This document shows, piece by piece, positions 7,767-16,293 of a DNA stretch of 41,260 nucleotides. The position numbers and the translations under genes were made by a program. A model generated the notes under the pieces. That model was given only the letters and a program-made list of their open reading frames with translations. It was not told the origin of the DNA and did no database searches. Positions within the stretch are counted from its first letter, which is position 1, and each line of letters opens with the position of its first letter. Origin of the DNA: an uncultured Candidatus Saccharibacteria bacterium (GTDB lineage: Bacteria > Patescibacteriota > Saccharimonadia > Saccharimonadales > Saccharimonadaceae); contig CANBEI010000006.1 in the NCBI GenBank assembly GCA_947367565.1, forward strand, positions 1 through 41,260, read 5' to 3'.

Positions 7767-9145
7767 TCCTCGCCGCCCGTCGTGGCTTCGCCACTCTCAC
7801 CTGCGTCGCTCGGAATCGTCCGCACAAGTGCGTCCGTTTCACTCGCTTTCCTCGGTGCTGCACTCGCCGCGCGTTCCGCGGGGCTTCGTCGGTCGGCTTC
7901 GTCGCGACCCCCGACAACCTGTTTCGCGCTTTTTGTCGTTTCTTTTTTCATCTCCAACCTCCGGAAACTCTCCGGCAGTCGTAAGGCTTCCACCGCGCTC
8001 TCGTGCGTGAATCCAGCTTCTATCATAGTTTTCAGGGCTTCGGCTTGGAGTTTCCGCGTATCGGTCAGCATCGGCAGTTCATAGTTAAATGATAGTGCGA
8101 ACCCCATACCGCCAAAAATGCGATTAAACTCATGTGTCAGTCGACTATAAATCTTAACCAACTTCGGATAGACTACGCGCCTTGCGAACACATAGTCAGC
8201 CACTTCCGCGCTAGCATAATTACTGTTGGAGAGGTGCCCCTTAATTTCTTCCGGCACTCCAAAGATGGTGTCTATTTTATGGTTGGCTTGATTATAGACA
8301 GCTTCCAACGTCAGCTCTTTGTTGGTTTGGGCGAACGGTGTCCATTCAATCGCTGCCGATTCCGGCTTGCCGTCTATACTGGATGTCGGGCGGTGCACAT
8401 ACATAATGTTGCCAGCCTTTCTCGCACCCCGGAATTGTTCCTGCATCCTATCTACGATGTCGTTATAGATCGCGACACTCGGTGCAGTGATAGTAAATTG
8501 ACCAGCCGGCACTGCGCCGTTGCGGAACTGCGCGTTGTGGTATTCGGCGATAAAATCGTCCGTGGTCGCCCACTTCTTGCTCGCGATACTAGGCGAATAG
8601 CCGTCATTGATACGATACGGATTGACTGCCAGTGAGAGGGTGACTACTTCCTGCTCGCTATATGTCTTTCCGCCCATGCGATAGGTTGATACCCCATCTA
8701 CGACTGATTCCGCCACATTTTCCATAAAGGTCAGCCCGGCAAAATTATCAAGGTTTGCCCCAGTCGCGAGTTCCGTGCCGTTCCGGTGCCAGACCAAGAG
8801 ATAGACTTTCGGATGGACGAGTAGCATTGTGGCTAGGGTTTCCATGAAATCCGTGCCGCTCATTTCACGATTCGGCCGTGCTAGGATTTGTAGTAGTCGT
8901 GGCGCAGGGTTGATTTCTTCACCCCTGCTATTAATCGCTATGGGGTTAATCTCAGCAATCGCTTCCGCAATCCGTGCAATGTTGGGGTAAGTATTGTCGT
9001 AGCTGCCATTACGCAAGGCAAAACTGCCGCCGTATTGGTGAATGGCATTTTCTATGAATCTATCTTCGGGGTCGTGTTCCTGTATTTGATTGGTTGCTCC
9101 GATTTCACTTTTCCCAAATATCTTTTGTCGTAATTTCTCAAACAT
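7742..9145 (-). CDS. Phage portal protein (HK97 family)
   Basis: A 467-aa portal, the dodecameric ring through which DNA enters the head. The sequence has typical HK97-type features: ENAIHQYGGSFALRN near the start, RPNREMSGTDFMETLATMLL (about 90-110), and IDTIFGVPEEIKGHLSNSNY (about 295-315). The last 65 residues or so are a low-complexity Arg/Ala/Glu/Ser tail encoded by a GC-rich palindrome cluster and are probably not part of the fold. AAAGGAGT precedes the ATG. The gene lies at the far end of the structural module beside lysis genes instead of next to the terminase. Confidence 0.9.
   Translation of the reverse strand: MFEKLRQKIFGKSEIGATNQIQEHDPEDRFIENAIHQYGGSFALRNGSYDNTYPNIARIAEAIAEINPIAINSRGEEINPAPRLLQILARPNREMSGTDFMETLATMLLVHPKVYLLVWHRNGTELATGANLDNFAGLTFMENVAESVVDGVSTYRMGGKTYSEQEVVTLSLAVNPYRINDGYSPSIASKKWATTDDFIAEYHNAQFRNGAVPAGQFTITAPSVAIYNDIVDRMQEQFRGARKAGNIMYVHRPTSSIDGKPESAAIEWTPFAQTNKELTLEAVYNQANHKIDTIFGVPEEIKGHLSNSNYASAEVADYVFARRVVYPKLVKIYSRLTHEFNRIFGGMGFALSFNYELPMLTDTRKLQAEALKTMIEAGFTHESAVEALRLPESFRRLEMKKETTKSAKQVVGGRDEADRRSPAERAASAAPRKASETDALVRTIPSDAGESGEATTGGEECKAQKGG
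7762..7925. repeat. GC-rich palindrome cluster 1 (in portal 3' end)
   Basis: Dense short hairpins, for example GTGGC-TTC-GCCAC (7782-7794), CGCACAAGTGCG and CCGCG-CGTTC-CGCGG. The coding frame is kept open through the cluster and gives a low-complexity tail. Confidence 0.55.
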
Positions 9146-9156
9146 TTTTACTCCTT

Positions 9157-11088
9157 TTATGATTCCAGTTCCGCTCCGTGAATACTGGTGCTCGGTAGGC
9201 TAGGGTCGATTTTGTCCGCGTGGAAAGCTGCCAGCGAGAAATACACCATATAGCCATCCCATGCAAAATAAGGTTGCGTAGTAGTGTTCGTCATAGCAGT
9301 TGAGCCGTTAGCGGCTGTGTTCATGCAGGCGACGCGGTTGGAAATTGTGGCATCATAGCTATCGGACGCGTAGTTGGCTGGGGTGCGTGTCGGGACTTTC
9401 TTAGTTGTAGTATCCACAGTCGTTTTGAAGTTTGGATTATAGCCAATTTTGTTATAGGTATGCGAAGTCATAGCAGTGCGCCAGTTATCCTCGGCGCAGA
9501 ATGAATTATTTCCGTATTCTATCTCGCCATATTCGCCCATAAAGTAATACTCGCCGTGTACTTGTTCATCTACGGCTACGCGTGCCATTTTACGCGTCGA
9601 TACAGTATTGGTGTAGCCCAGTTGTGTCATCGTCGGTAACCCCACCCAGTCGCGCACTATACCGACAGCACAGGTGTTGTTAATAATACGATTGGCATCG
9701 CCAGAAGGATAAAGCATTTCGGTCTTGGCAAGATTATTACGCAGCAGGGTAGAAATGTAGCGGAGATAGGCATAAACACTACTAGAAGTAGATGAAAACA
9801 CATCATAATCATGTTGCGGTTTAGCCCACTGACCATTAGACTGTGCCGGAGTAGTAAGGTAGGCGCGTGCGTTAGACTGTCCGTAATTAACGCGGCCATA
9901 TTGTCTTTCAAAAGCATTCGGATTACTGGCTTCGGGATAGTCATAATAGTAGCAATATGGTTTAAACATATACTGGCGGCGCAAAATAACAATAGGTGCA
10001 AGGTGCGAAAGATCGCCGTCCGGGTCGGCAATTAGACCATAGCCGGTGCCGGTGGTTAGGAGTGGGTCATTTACTGGACTGTAATATATACTGCTATTGC
10101 CGGGGTCAACCGTCATATCGGGTATTAAGCCGTTCAATAGTCCGCGCTCATTTAATGCGTTTTGGACGGCGATACTCACTTGCACCTGTCCAGCATAAGT
10201 CCACGGTTGCCATTCTTCCGTGCCGTATTTAGGGTCAAGCATCACTTTAGCCAGTGCTTGGCGCACTTGGCAGATAGGGTTTGGTAATAGTTTGAATAGC
10301 TGAGTGGCGCGTTCCGTAAAGAACATATCGCTATATCTTGGGTCATAATAGTCCGCTTCTTCGCCATTGCCGCCTTGCTCCGTTGGCAAGCAATCTGCTA
10401 GCTCGGTGCGCAAATGGTCTATCTTAACCATATATGTAATAACAGATATAAAATCATACACGGCTTTTTCTCGATTGGACTGAAAAGAACTTTTCCATGC
10501 CGTATCGCCACAAAAAACGCAGTTTGGGTTATTAGACATGATACCGTTACGATCACTGTCAGCATATTCGCCGCCAGTGCTACGCGGATGTCGCCAAAAA
10601 CTGCCAAAATTAATTCCAATCTTGGAATAATCATTCATGGCGATTTGTGTATAGTTAGTAACGGTGCCGGATTCACTACAAAGTGTAAACGGATAGCGAC
10701 TGGCTGGTAGGTCGTAGCCGTAGAAGTATTGGGCTAGTGTGAGCCAACATCGATAATAATAAGCCGGCACGCGTTGACGGTTGTAACTGTTCATAGCGGA
10801 TTCGGGGTAGCGCGGATAGCTCATATCGTAAGCCGTAATGCCATATGCTTTGACATGACTCGCAATATCGTCTGCTCCAAACATGCCGAGGCAGTCTGTG
10901 CGATTCACCTCGCTGCGTTCGTAGTCATTTTGCTTCTTGAGAAAGAACAAAACCCGCGCGAGTTCCTCAATAAAGTTTTCCGCCACATTGACAATATCCG
11001 GCATACCATAGGTATCAAAATCTTCGTTACTTGGCGGAGTATAGCCATAGCTCCAATTGCTCGCCGTAGTTGTAAATAGATCTGCCAT
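9157..11088 (-). CDS. Large phage structural protein, probably tail
   Basis: A 643-aa protein not matched to any family I recognise. It is rich in Tyr and Asn, has scattered Cys, no signal peptide and no membrane segment. It sits between the Ala-rich fibre-like gene (12-nt gap) and the portal (11-nt gap), with all genes on one strand, so it is almost certainly a virion component. Size and place fit a tail tube/nozzle, tail needle or receptor-binding protein of a short-tailed phage. A weak AGGA lies about 9 nt before the ATG. It is the largest gene of the element, which argues against a tape-measure protein being present. Confidence 0.7.
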   Translation of the reverse strand: MADLFTTTASNWSYGYTPPSNEDFDTYGMPDIVNVAENFIEELARVLFFLKKQNDYERSEVNRTDCLGMFGADDIASHVKAYGITAYDMSYPRYPESAMNSYNRQRVPAYYYRCWLTLAQYFYGYDLPASRYPFTLCSESGTVTNYTQIAMNDYSKIGINFGSFWRHPRSTGGEYADSDRNGIMSNNPNCVFCGDTAWKSSFQSNREKAVYDFISVITYMVKIDHLRTELADCLPTEQGGNGEEADYYDPRYSDMFFTERATQLFKLLPNPICQVRQALAKVMLDPKYGTEEWQPWTYAGQVQVSIAVQNALNERGLLNGLIPDMTVDPGNSSIYYSPVNDPLLTTGTGYGLIADPDGDLSHLAPIVILRRQYMFKPYCYYYDYPEASNPNAFERQYGRVNYGQSNARAYLTTPAQSNGQWAKPQHDYDVFSSTSSSVYAYLRYISTLLRNNLAKTEMLYPSGDANRIINNTCAVGIVRDWVGLPTMTQLGYTNTVSTRKMARVAVDEQVHGEYYFMGEYGEIEYGNNSFCAEDNWRTAMTSHTYNKIGYNPNFKTTVDTTTKKVPTRTPANYASDSYDATISNRVACMNTAANGSTAMTNTTTQPYFAWDGYMVYFSLAAFHADKIDPSLPSTSIHGAELES

Positions 11089-11099
11089 TGCTGTTTTTC

Positions 11100-11915
11100 C
11101 TAGTTCATAACCTGCGTTAAGACCGAGTTGATATTAGTGAGCATAGCTGTAAGGTTAGACGCATTAGCAATCGCGCGTTTCCGTGTATCCATGAGGATGT
11201 CATAGAGGGCTTTCTGATTCCGGAATACCAGTGCTAGCGCTTCAGATGTTAATATATCCTCATCCACTCCCTCTACGGTTTCTGCGAGCGACGGTGCGCC
11301 ACTCATCAATCCATTTTCCGTATCAATACTGCCGGTCGTAATCTCTACGCGCCATCCAGCATAAGTGCCAATTGTTTCAAGTTGCTGTTTAAGCGGTTCA
11401 AGGTCTATCTTTTCCGTTGCGCCTTTGGCTTCTTCGGCTAGACTTTTAGCACTTTCGGCGATGGCCACCACTCCGTTTGCTGCATTCTTGGCTTCTTCCG
11501 CTTTACTCTCTGCCGTTTTCGCCGCAGATGTTGCTTCGGCTACTTTACTTACTGCTTCAGCCGCCTTGTTCTCCGCACTCTGTGCATCGCGGCTCGCCGA
11601 CCCAGCCGAGGCTAAGGCAGATTTGGCGGTTGCGTTCGCGCCCTCGGCTTTTGCCTGCGCGTCGTCAATTTTCTCATCAAACTCATCATGCAAATCGCTA
11701 TTCAGCAAACCAAGCGCGTCAGATACCGCCTTTGCAGTCGGTATTTTCTCGCTTTCATCTACGGTATCAGTATGGGTTTGCGCCGCTATCTGTTGTTTTA
11801 GCCTGCCCCAAGTAAGTAACCGATTTTCCTGATTCGCAATAATCGGCGCACCGTCCTCGTCCGCTAATGGCATCCGGTCGCCAGATGGTAGTTCACTGAA
11901 TTTGATTGCTTCCAT
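11100..11915 (-). CDS. Alanine-rich coiled-coil protein, fibre or stalk-like
   Basis: A 271-aa protein. A short N-terminal domain (1-65, KFSELPSGDRMPLADEDG resembles tail-fibre head-binding starts) is followed by about 100 residues of Ala/Lys/Glu heptads with repeated AKAEGANA, AESKAEEAKN and AESAKSLAEEAKG-type units, predicting a long trimeric coiled coil. A small C-terminal domain with helical end follows. Coiled-coil stalks of this kind are common in phage tail fibres. No adhesin domain was recognised, so the tip may be another protein, such as the 643-aa product. Confidence 0.7.
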   Translation of the reverse strand: MEAIKFSELPSGDRMPLADEDGAPIIANQENRLLTWGRLKQQIAAQTHTDTVDESEKIPTAKAVSDALGLLNSDLHDEFDEKIDDAQAKAEGANATAKSALASAGSASRDAQSAENKAAEAVSKVAEATSAAKTAESKAEEAKNAANGVVAIAESAKSLAEEAKGATEKIDLEPLKQQLETIGTYAGWRVEITTGSIDTENGLMSGAPSLAETVEGVDEDILTSEALALVFRNQKALYDILMDTRKRAIANASNLTAMLTNINSVLTQVMN

Positions 11916-11935
11916 TAGTTAAAATTCCTTTCCAT

Positions 11936-12382
11936 TTACACTGTTTCCTTAAATTGCTCCAACATAAACATCCGCCCAGTTTCCGTGACAAGGAACTTTG
12001 CTCGGTCGCGTTCCAAGCAGAACTTCGGTCGCTCATCGGAATAAATTGCTAGTGAACAGTTGAAAGTTAGATGCTCCACTTCGCCAGTATCGTAATTTTT
12101 GCCAATACTCACTCCGTCAATACTGTAATTCCTGCCTTTCCAGCGCACTGCCGAGCCAATAATGTCTTGTGGGTTTGCCACATCATCAAAGTCATTGGGG
12201 TGCGCATGAATTGTCAGATCGCTAGCCGTGCGCCGCAGTTGCGAAGCGCGTTTTAGCCCGGCTTTGAACTTCATCAAGGCCTTGATTTTGCGTTGCCCTT
12301 TGACGGTAGTGCCGTCCACAGGGAGAAAATCTATTTCTTCTTCGCCGTTTAGAAATGCCGTGAATACTGTATTTTTCCGCAT
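11936..12382 (-). CDS. Probable head-closure/head-tail joining protein
   Basis: A 148-aa protein lying directly after the presumed connector (9-nt gap). It has a helical first half with many basic residues and a beta-rich second half (GSAVRWKGRNYSIDGVSIG, then EVEHLTFNCSLAI), compatible with the small beta-barrel head-closure proteins of tailed phages. I could not match it to a named family; the role is inferred from order and size. Confidence 0.55.
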   Translation of the reverse strand: MRKNTVFTAFLNGEEEIDFLPVDGTTVKGQRKIKALMKFKAGLKRASQLRRTASDLTIHAHPNDFDDVANPQDIIGSAVRWKGRNYSIDGVSIGKNYDTGEVEHLTFNCSLAIYSDERPKFCLERDRAKFLVTETGRMFMLEQFKETV

Positions 12383-12391
12383 ATTCTCACC

Positions 12392-12823
12392 TCAAAGCAC
12401 ATAATCTGTCATATCGTCAGTCCGTCCGGCACGCATTTCTCCAGTGCAAGCGGTAAACCTCTTTAACAGGTCTTCATTCTGCCGCACATATTCGGCCAGT
12501 GGAGTATGCGCATTTTTATCGTATTCAATCTTAAAATCTTCTACGGTCTTAGCGACAATTCCACGCGCCTGCGCTTCCGCCTGTTCGTCCGACAAGACAG
12601 CCATCATGCGCGCAATCAGCAGTTTAATCAAAGTCAAATCTTCCGGCGCATCTATTTCCGATATATTACGACTTAACAGATTGTGGAGTCGCGCTTCGGC
12701 TACTTCGCGGAACAGGTCAAAGTTCTGCGCTTCGCGATCCAGCAGTTCTCGCCCAATAAAGGCTTCACATTCGGTCTTGGTTAAACTTATCATTTCCGCT
12801 TGCTCTTGCTTAGTTCTTGACAT
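12392..12823 (-). CDS. Probable head-tail connector (gp6-like)
   Basis: A 143-aa all-helical protein just downstream of the capsid gene. Sequence such as LTLIKLLIARMMAVLSDE and the helical layout match the style of HK97 gp6-like connector adaptors, which bind below the portal. The evidence is position, size and predicted secondary structure rather than a firm motif. Confidence 0.55.
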   Translation of the reverse strand: MSRTKQEQAEMISLTKTECEAFIGRELLDREAQNFDLFREVAEARLHNLLSRNISEIDAPEDLTLIKLLIARMMAVLSDEQAEAQARGIVAKTVEDFKIEYDKNAHTPLAEYVRQNEDLLKRFTACTGEMRAGRTDDMTDYVL

Positions 12824-12835
12824 TATCCGCTCACA

Positions 12836-12995
12836 CTCGCTTGTCTTGGGGATAGGCAGAGCCTATCCCATAGCCTGCGCTCGTTGCTCGCTAATCGCTC
12901 CAATGCTCCGTATCGGTTGCGCGTTCCGCGCGCCCATCACTTCGCTATTGTCGCTTTGTGGGGCGGCTACCTGCGGTATCCGCCCCAACCCTATC
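12836..12995. repeat. GC-rich palindrome cluster 2 (between capsid and connector genes)
   Basis: Contains GGGATAGGC-AGA-GCCTATCCC (12849-12869), GCGCG-TTC-CGCGC and nested arms GGGGCGG (12960-12966) / CCGCCCC (12980-12986) enclosing TACC/GGTA. It fills the gap between two structural genes. Confidence 0.6.
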
Positions 12996-13001
12996 TGCTA
13001 T

Positions 13002-14906
13002 CTACTCGCCGTCTCCGCTTTCGTCATTCTTATTTCCGTCAGTAGTAGAAGCACTGGCATAACCGGCACAGACCTTGCGGCCAAAGAGTGAGCCAGCCAC
13101 CGGCTTTTCGTGAAGCAGGACATCTTGGTTGTAATCGTTATCAAAGGCGGAACGAAGCATGTCGCGACCATTCGGGAACAAATACTTGCCGTCATTAAAG
13201 CCGATTAAGTCCATACCGCAGTCGGTCATGAAATCAAACTCAAAGATTTTCGCGGTCAAGAGTTGCGCGAAGTTGCTACCCGGCGCGAAGACATAGCGGC
13301 CGTCATTGTCCTTTTCTAGCATTAGTCCAGAGATGAAACCCTCTGGCGCGACAAGGATTTTCTCACTACGACCCTTGAGAGCTGAGAGAGTTTTGACAGC
13401 CTTATCATAGGCATTGTCGCCAGCGGTATTGGTGATTTTAGTCGCCACGGCTTTCGCAAACTTAGTTGCGCTATCCGTGCCAGAAGTGGCGGATTTGTTA
13501 ATATCGCCAAGCATACTCCATAGGCCACGCGTGCCGTCAAACATTCGCAGGTCTTTCGCGCCCTCGCTAGGTTCGCCGCGTCCGTCGCTGACGATAATCG
13601 CGCGAACGATTTCGTTGTAGAGTAGATCGGCCAGCAGTTCACCACGCAGAATGGTGAGTTCGCCGGTGGTGTCGTCAATCAGGTCTTGCAAGTCAATCGG
13701 CATCTTGGCGAAGGCAATTTTTGCCTTATAGTCACGGCGAACAGTTTCAAAACCGACATTATCCTTTTTCTCGCCTTTCTTATGCCCAGCACCGCGACCA
13801 GTCGCATAGTAGCCATATACATTACCTTGCAAAAGTTTAGCAGATTTCATGTGTGCGAGAATACCGCGGTCGCTCGTCCAGACTTTGAAGAAGGTCTGTT
13901 CTAGTTGAGAAGGCAAAATCTCGTCCCCGGTGATACCTTTTTCAGCCATCTTTTCCGCCCAAGCCTTAATGACGGCGGTATTAGATTTGCCGTAATTTTC
14001 CGCAATAAACTTGGCGAAGTCGGCATTAGCTTCTTCGGTGGCGAGATAGGCTTTCGCATTGCTGGTCACGGTGATTTTCTGGGTGGGCGTCTGCACCTGC
14101 GCCGCAGCAATCCGTTTTTGATTAGTGGTTTCGTTCATGGGTGTTCCTTTCGTGGGATTAATTTGTGGTGATTCATTGTTGGTTTCTGGTGCATTTTCCG
14201 GTGTCGGGGTTTCAGCCGGAGTAGTTTCTGTATTCTTAATTTCTTCGTCTTGCATTGTCTTTTCTCCTTGTTGATTAATAATTGGCTCAGAGTTCATTTC
14301 TAGTGGATTATTTACGACTGGTGGCGCAGCGCGACTGTTCGGATTTGCGGACTTGATGTCTAAGACGAACGCATCGCGATTACAGCCACGCGTGACAAGT
14401 GATACTTCTAGGATTTCTCCGTCTGTATAAGTCTTGGTGTCCGGCGCATATGCACCACTGCGCCAGCCGATAGAGAACGCATTGTGTAAATGTCCCTCAT
14501 CTATCAAAGTCATGAGGTCTTGGGCATATTTGCGTTTAGAGATGCCGACAGTGAAGACTAGTTTGCCATTCTCATATACGGCGCTTCGCACCGACCCAAT
14601 GACTTTATCTACCTCCCAGCCGTTATGATCGGTGAGCAGGGGAATATCTATGGCAGTATTTTTACCCTCCGCGAGGTCAGCCACGCGCACCAGTCCACCA
14701 TTCTTAGTCGGGAGATAAAAAGTTGAGATTTCTACATGTTCGTGCGCCCGGTCTTCGCTATTGTCGCTTGCAACAAAAACAATCGTCCGCTCCGCGGTCG
14801 TGTCTGTTTCTGCGCTTTTATTTTCATCGGTATTTAGCACCGCAACCGACTTAATTTCTGCCAGTTCCAGCGCCGTATAATGTAAACTATTAGCATTATC
14901 TTCCAT
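13002..14906 (-). CDS. Fused prohead protease-major capsid protein (HK97-type)
   Basis: A 634-aa polyprotein from the ATG at 14906; an upstream TTG (14942) is in frame but less likely. Residues about 35-190 look like an S78-type prohead protease: His in LTDHNGWEVDKVIG and Ser in HNAFSIGW. A Pro/Glu/Thr-rich linker (about 195-260) is followed by an HK97-fold capsid domain (about 290-625). Two in-frame ATGs inside the linker have ribosome sites: 14255 (AAGGAGAAAAGACA-ATG) and 14138 (AAAGGAACACCC-ATG). Separate scaffold-capsid or capsid products are therefore possible, as for lambda C/Nu3. It is followed by the connector genes after a palindrome cluster. Confidence 0.88.
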   Translation of the reverse strand: MEDNANSLHYTALELAEIKSVAVLNTDENKSAETDTTAERTIVFVASDNSEDRAHEHVEISTFYLPTKNGGLVRVADLAEGKNTAIDIPLLTDHNGWEVDKVIGSVRSAVYENGKLVFTVGISKRKYAQDLMTLIDEGHLHNAFSIGWRSGAYAPDTKTYTDGEILEVSLVTRGCNRDAFVLDIKSANPNSRAAPPVVNNPLEMNSEPIINQQGEKTMQDEEIKNTETTPAETPTPENAPETNNESPQINPTKGTPMNETTNQKRIAAAQVQTPTQKITVTSNAKAYLATEEANADFAKFIAENYGKSNTAVIKAWAEKMAEKGITGDEILPSQLEQTFFKVWTSDRGILAHMKSAKLLQGNVYGYYATGRGAGHKKGEKKDNVGFETVRRDYKAKIAFAKMPIDLQDLIDDTTGELTILRGELLADLLYNEIVRAIIVSDGRGEPSEGAKDLRMFDGTRGLWSMLGDINKSATSGTDSATKFAKAVATKITNTAGDNAYDKAVKTLSALKGRSEKILVAPEGFISGLMLEKDNDGRYVFAPGSNFAQLLTAKIFEFDFMTDCGMDLIGFNDGKYLFPNGRDMLRSAFDNDYNQDVLLHEKPVAGSLFGRKVCAGYASASTTDGNKNDESGDGE

Positions 14907-14960
14907 GCTTCCGATTATTGGAATACATAAGATAGAGCGCAAATGATTTCAAAAATATGT

Positions 14961-14966
14961 TATAAT
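14961..14966 (+). promoter_or_regulatory. -10 box for the 108-aa moron gene
   Basis: TATAAT about 38 nt before the ATG, in an AT-rich stretch; no good -35. An AGGAAGG ribosome site precedes the ATG at 15004. Confidence 0.55.
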
Positions 14967-15003
14967 AATCTAAATATAAGTTTTTTAACAGGAAGGGCAG
15001 AAG

Positions 15004-15330
15004 ATGTCAGAGCATCATTACCATCTCATCATCAATGACTTGCCGGAAGAATATACCGAAAAATATCCGGATTTTACAAGGTTAATTACAAACAACACTG
15101 ACTACATCAGTGTTAATTTCACGGAACCGCATACGATATCTCTTTGCGGTATTTCCTGTGATAATTATGGCGGGAAAGTTAGTCTTGAAGATGTTGTCGA
15201 GTTTCTTATTACGCAAGTTGCCGGTAGAGCATACGGACACCCTGCGCCTGAAACAATGGAATTCTTACAGTATTGTGAATTAAAAGAAAAACCCGACTGT
15301 GAAGACTATTTGCGAATCAGACAACAGTAA
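15004..15330 (+). CDS. Unknown 108-aa moron protein, opposite strand to phage genes
   Basis: The only convincing plus-strand gene inside the phage module. The acidic 108-aa product (MSEHHYHLIINDLPEEYTEK...) has no signal, no membrane segment and no family that I recognise. It has its own -10 box and a good Shine-Dalgarno and ends before a hairpin terminator. An independent gene with its own signals inserted between capsid and terminase genes fits a phage moron, expressed in the lysogen or early. Possible roles (anti-defence, superinfection exclusion) are guesses. Confidence 0.75.
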   Translation: MSEHHYHLIINDLPEEYTEKYPDFTRLITNNTDYISVNFTEPHTISLCGISCDNYGGKVSLEDVVEFLITQVAGRAYGHPAPETMEFLQYCELKEKPDCEDYLRIRQQ

Positions 15331-15338
15331 GCATAAAA

Positions 15339-15362
15339 AATGACCCCATTACAGGGGTCATT
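15339..15362 (-). terminator. Terminator between the moron gene and the small RNA
   Basis: Arms AATGACCCC and GGGGTCATT (15339-15347, 15354-15362). The U run (TTTTTT) is on the minus strand, so it best ends transcripts coming from the NYN gene; it may also weakly stop the plus-strand gene. Confidence 0.75.
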
Positions 15363-15368
15363 CCAGTA

Positions 15369-15412
15369 TTGACTTTTGGTAATATGTTTGCTATAATGGG
15401 AGCATATTACCA
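15369..15412 (+). promoter_or_regulatory. Near-consensus promoter with 10-bp operator palindrome
   Basis: TTGACT (15369-15374), a 17-nt spacer and TATAAT (15392-15397). A perfect 10-bp inverted repeat, TGGTAATATG (15377-15386) and CATATTACCA (15403-15412), brackets the -10 box. This geometry suits a dimeric repressor covering spacer and start site. Confidence 0.8.
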
Positions 15413-15461
15413 CGCAGGGATGCACTGAACGGAGAAATACCTAAGGCGAACCTGCTTTTTT
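15404..15461 (+). ncRNA. Predicted phage small RNA of about 58 nt
   Basis: Starts at the strong promoter above and ends at GCAGG (15414-15418) pairing with CCTGC (15451-15455) followed by TTTTTT. No ORF of useful size lies inside (the only ATG gives Met-His-stop). The loop of 32 nt is unpaired enough to act as an antisense region. It ends 8 nt before the 3' end of the convergent NYN gene. Confidence 0.6.
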
Positions 15462-15468
15462 GTTTGAC

Positions 15469-16002
15469 CTATTTTTGGTTCTTCTTATAAAGAATCTTAT
15501 TCTTGACCGCCTTTTCATCCAGATAGACACGGTAAGTATCGGCTGTGCGCTTCTTATATAGTGATGAGAGCTTTGAAGTGTTCGGAACGAGCAACTTCTC
15601 AAATTTTTCTTTCTTAATTAAATAATCCACCATGCGCCAATAATCGCCGTCGCCAGACACAAGGATGACTTTATCAAAATCTTCTTGATCGGCAATTTCA
15701 CGCATAATTTCAAATACGATGTCTGTATCAACATTGCCTTTCTTGTGGCTAAGTGAAGCGCTGGCATGTTCACGGAAAATCACAACATAGCCATAATTTT
15801 GTAAAGCTTTGTACAAATCCTGATTCTTTGGGTCATATGCCCCCATGAAATAATAAGCTTGCTTTACCTTATATCTTTCTGCAAGGAACACTCGAAATCG
15901 TTTCAAATCAATCGTCCAAGCCGGTTCCGCACTTGTTGTGCCAAGTCGTAGGTTTTGACCGTCAATAAATGCGCGATTATTCATTTCTTTATTTTCTGTC
16001 AT
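15469..16002 (-). CDS. NYN-domain (LabA-like) putative nuclease
   Basis: A 177-aa NYN/PIN-like protein. The acidic catalytic set is present: Asp in AFIDGQNL near the start, the pair in GNVDTDIVFEIM, and SGDGDYWRMV. Such domains are metal-dependent RNases. The start at 16002 (MTENKEMNN) follows GGAGT by 6 nt; an earlier in-frame start at 16044 lies upstream of the -10 box. The gene has its own TATAAT (16030-16035) and terminator (15339-15362), so it is an independent unit between terminase and capsid genes. It is likely a phage accessory nuclease that acts on host or competitor RNA. Confidence 0.85.
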   Translation of the reverse strand: MTENKEMNNRAFIDGQNLRLGTTSAEPAWTIDLKRFRVFLAERYKVKQAYYFMGAYDPKNQDLYKALQNYGYVVIFREHASASLSHKKGNVDTDIVFEIMREIADQEDFDKVILVSGDGDYWRMVDYLIKKEKFEKLLVPNTSKLSSLYKKRTADTYRVYLDEKAVKNKILYKKNQK

Positions 16003-16029
16003 TTTTACTCCAATCAATATATTCTTTTT

Positions 16030-16035
16030 ATTATA
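16030..16035 (-). promoter_or_regulatory. -10 box of the NYN gene
   Basis: Minus-strand TATAAT 27 nt before the start at 16002, leaving room for a leader with the GGAGT ribosome site. Confidence 0.55.
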
Positions 16036-16054
16036 CCACCTCACCCCTATTTCT

Positions 16055-16290
16055 TCCAGTGCGATCGCTCCGCTTTCTAGGGCGCGCCGAGGCTTGCTCC
16101 CGGATTTTTCTGCTACTATGCCTTATCGCGACTGCGCCCCTGACTTTCTCGCGGCGCGCTCTATTTCAGCGACAATGAAGTCAATACTCCGCGCCACTCG
16201 CCAGTCAGCGAACTGCGTTCGCTTGGCGCGCCCAGTCGCTTCGCGAGTATCGCGCTCTGGATGTGTCGCTTCTCTCCACATCCGCCGCGC
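16055..16290. repeat. GC-rich palindrome cluster 3 (between terminase and NYN genes)
   Basis: Includes AGCGAAC-TGC-GTTCGCT (16207-16223), GGATGTG/CACATCC (16259-16265, 16277-16283) and several GGCGCGCC-type sites. It occupies the whole intergenic stretch of about 240 nt, which has no gene. Confidence 0.6.
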
Positions 16291-16293
16291 ACC

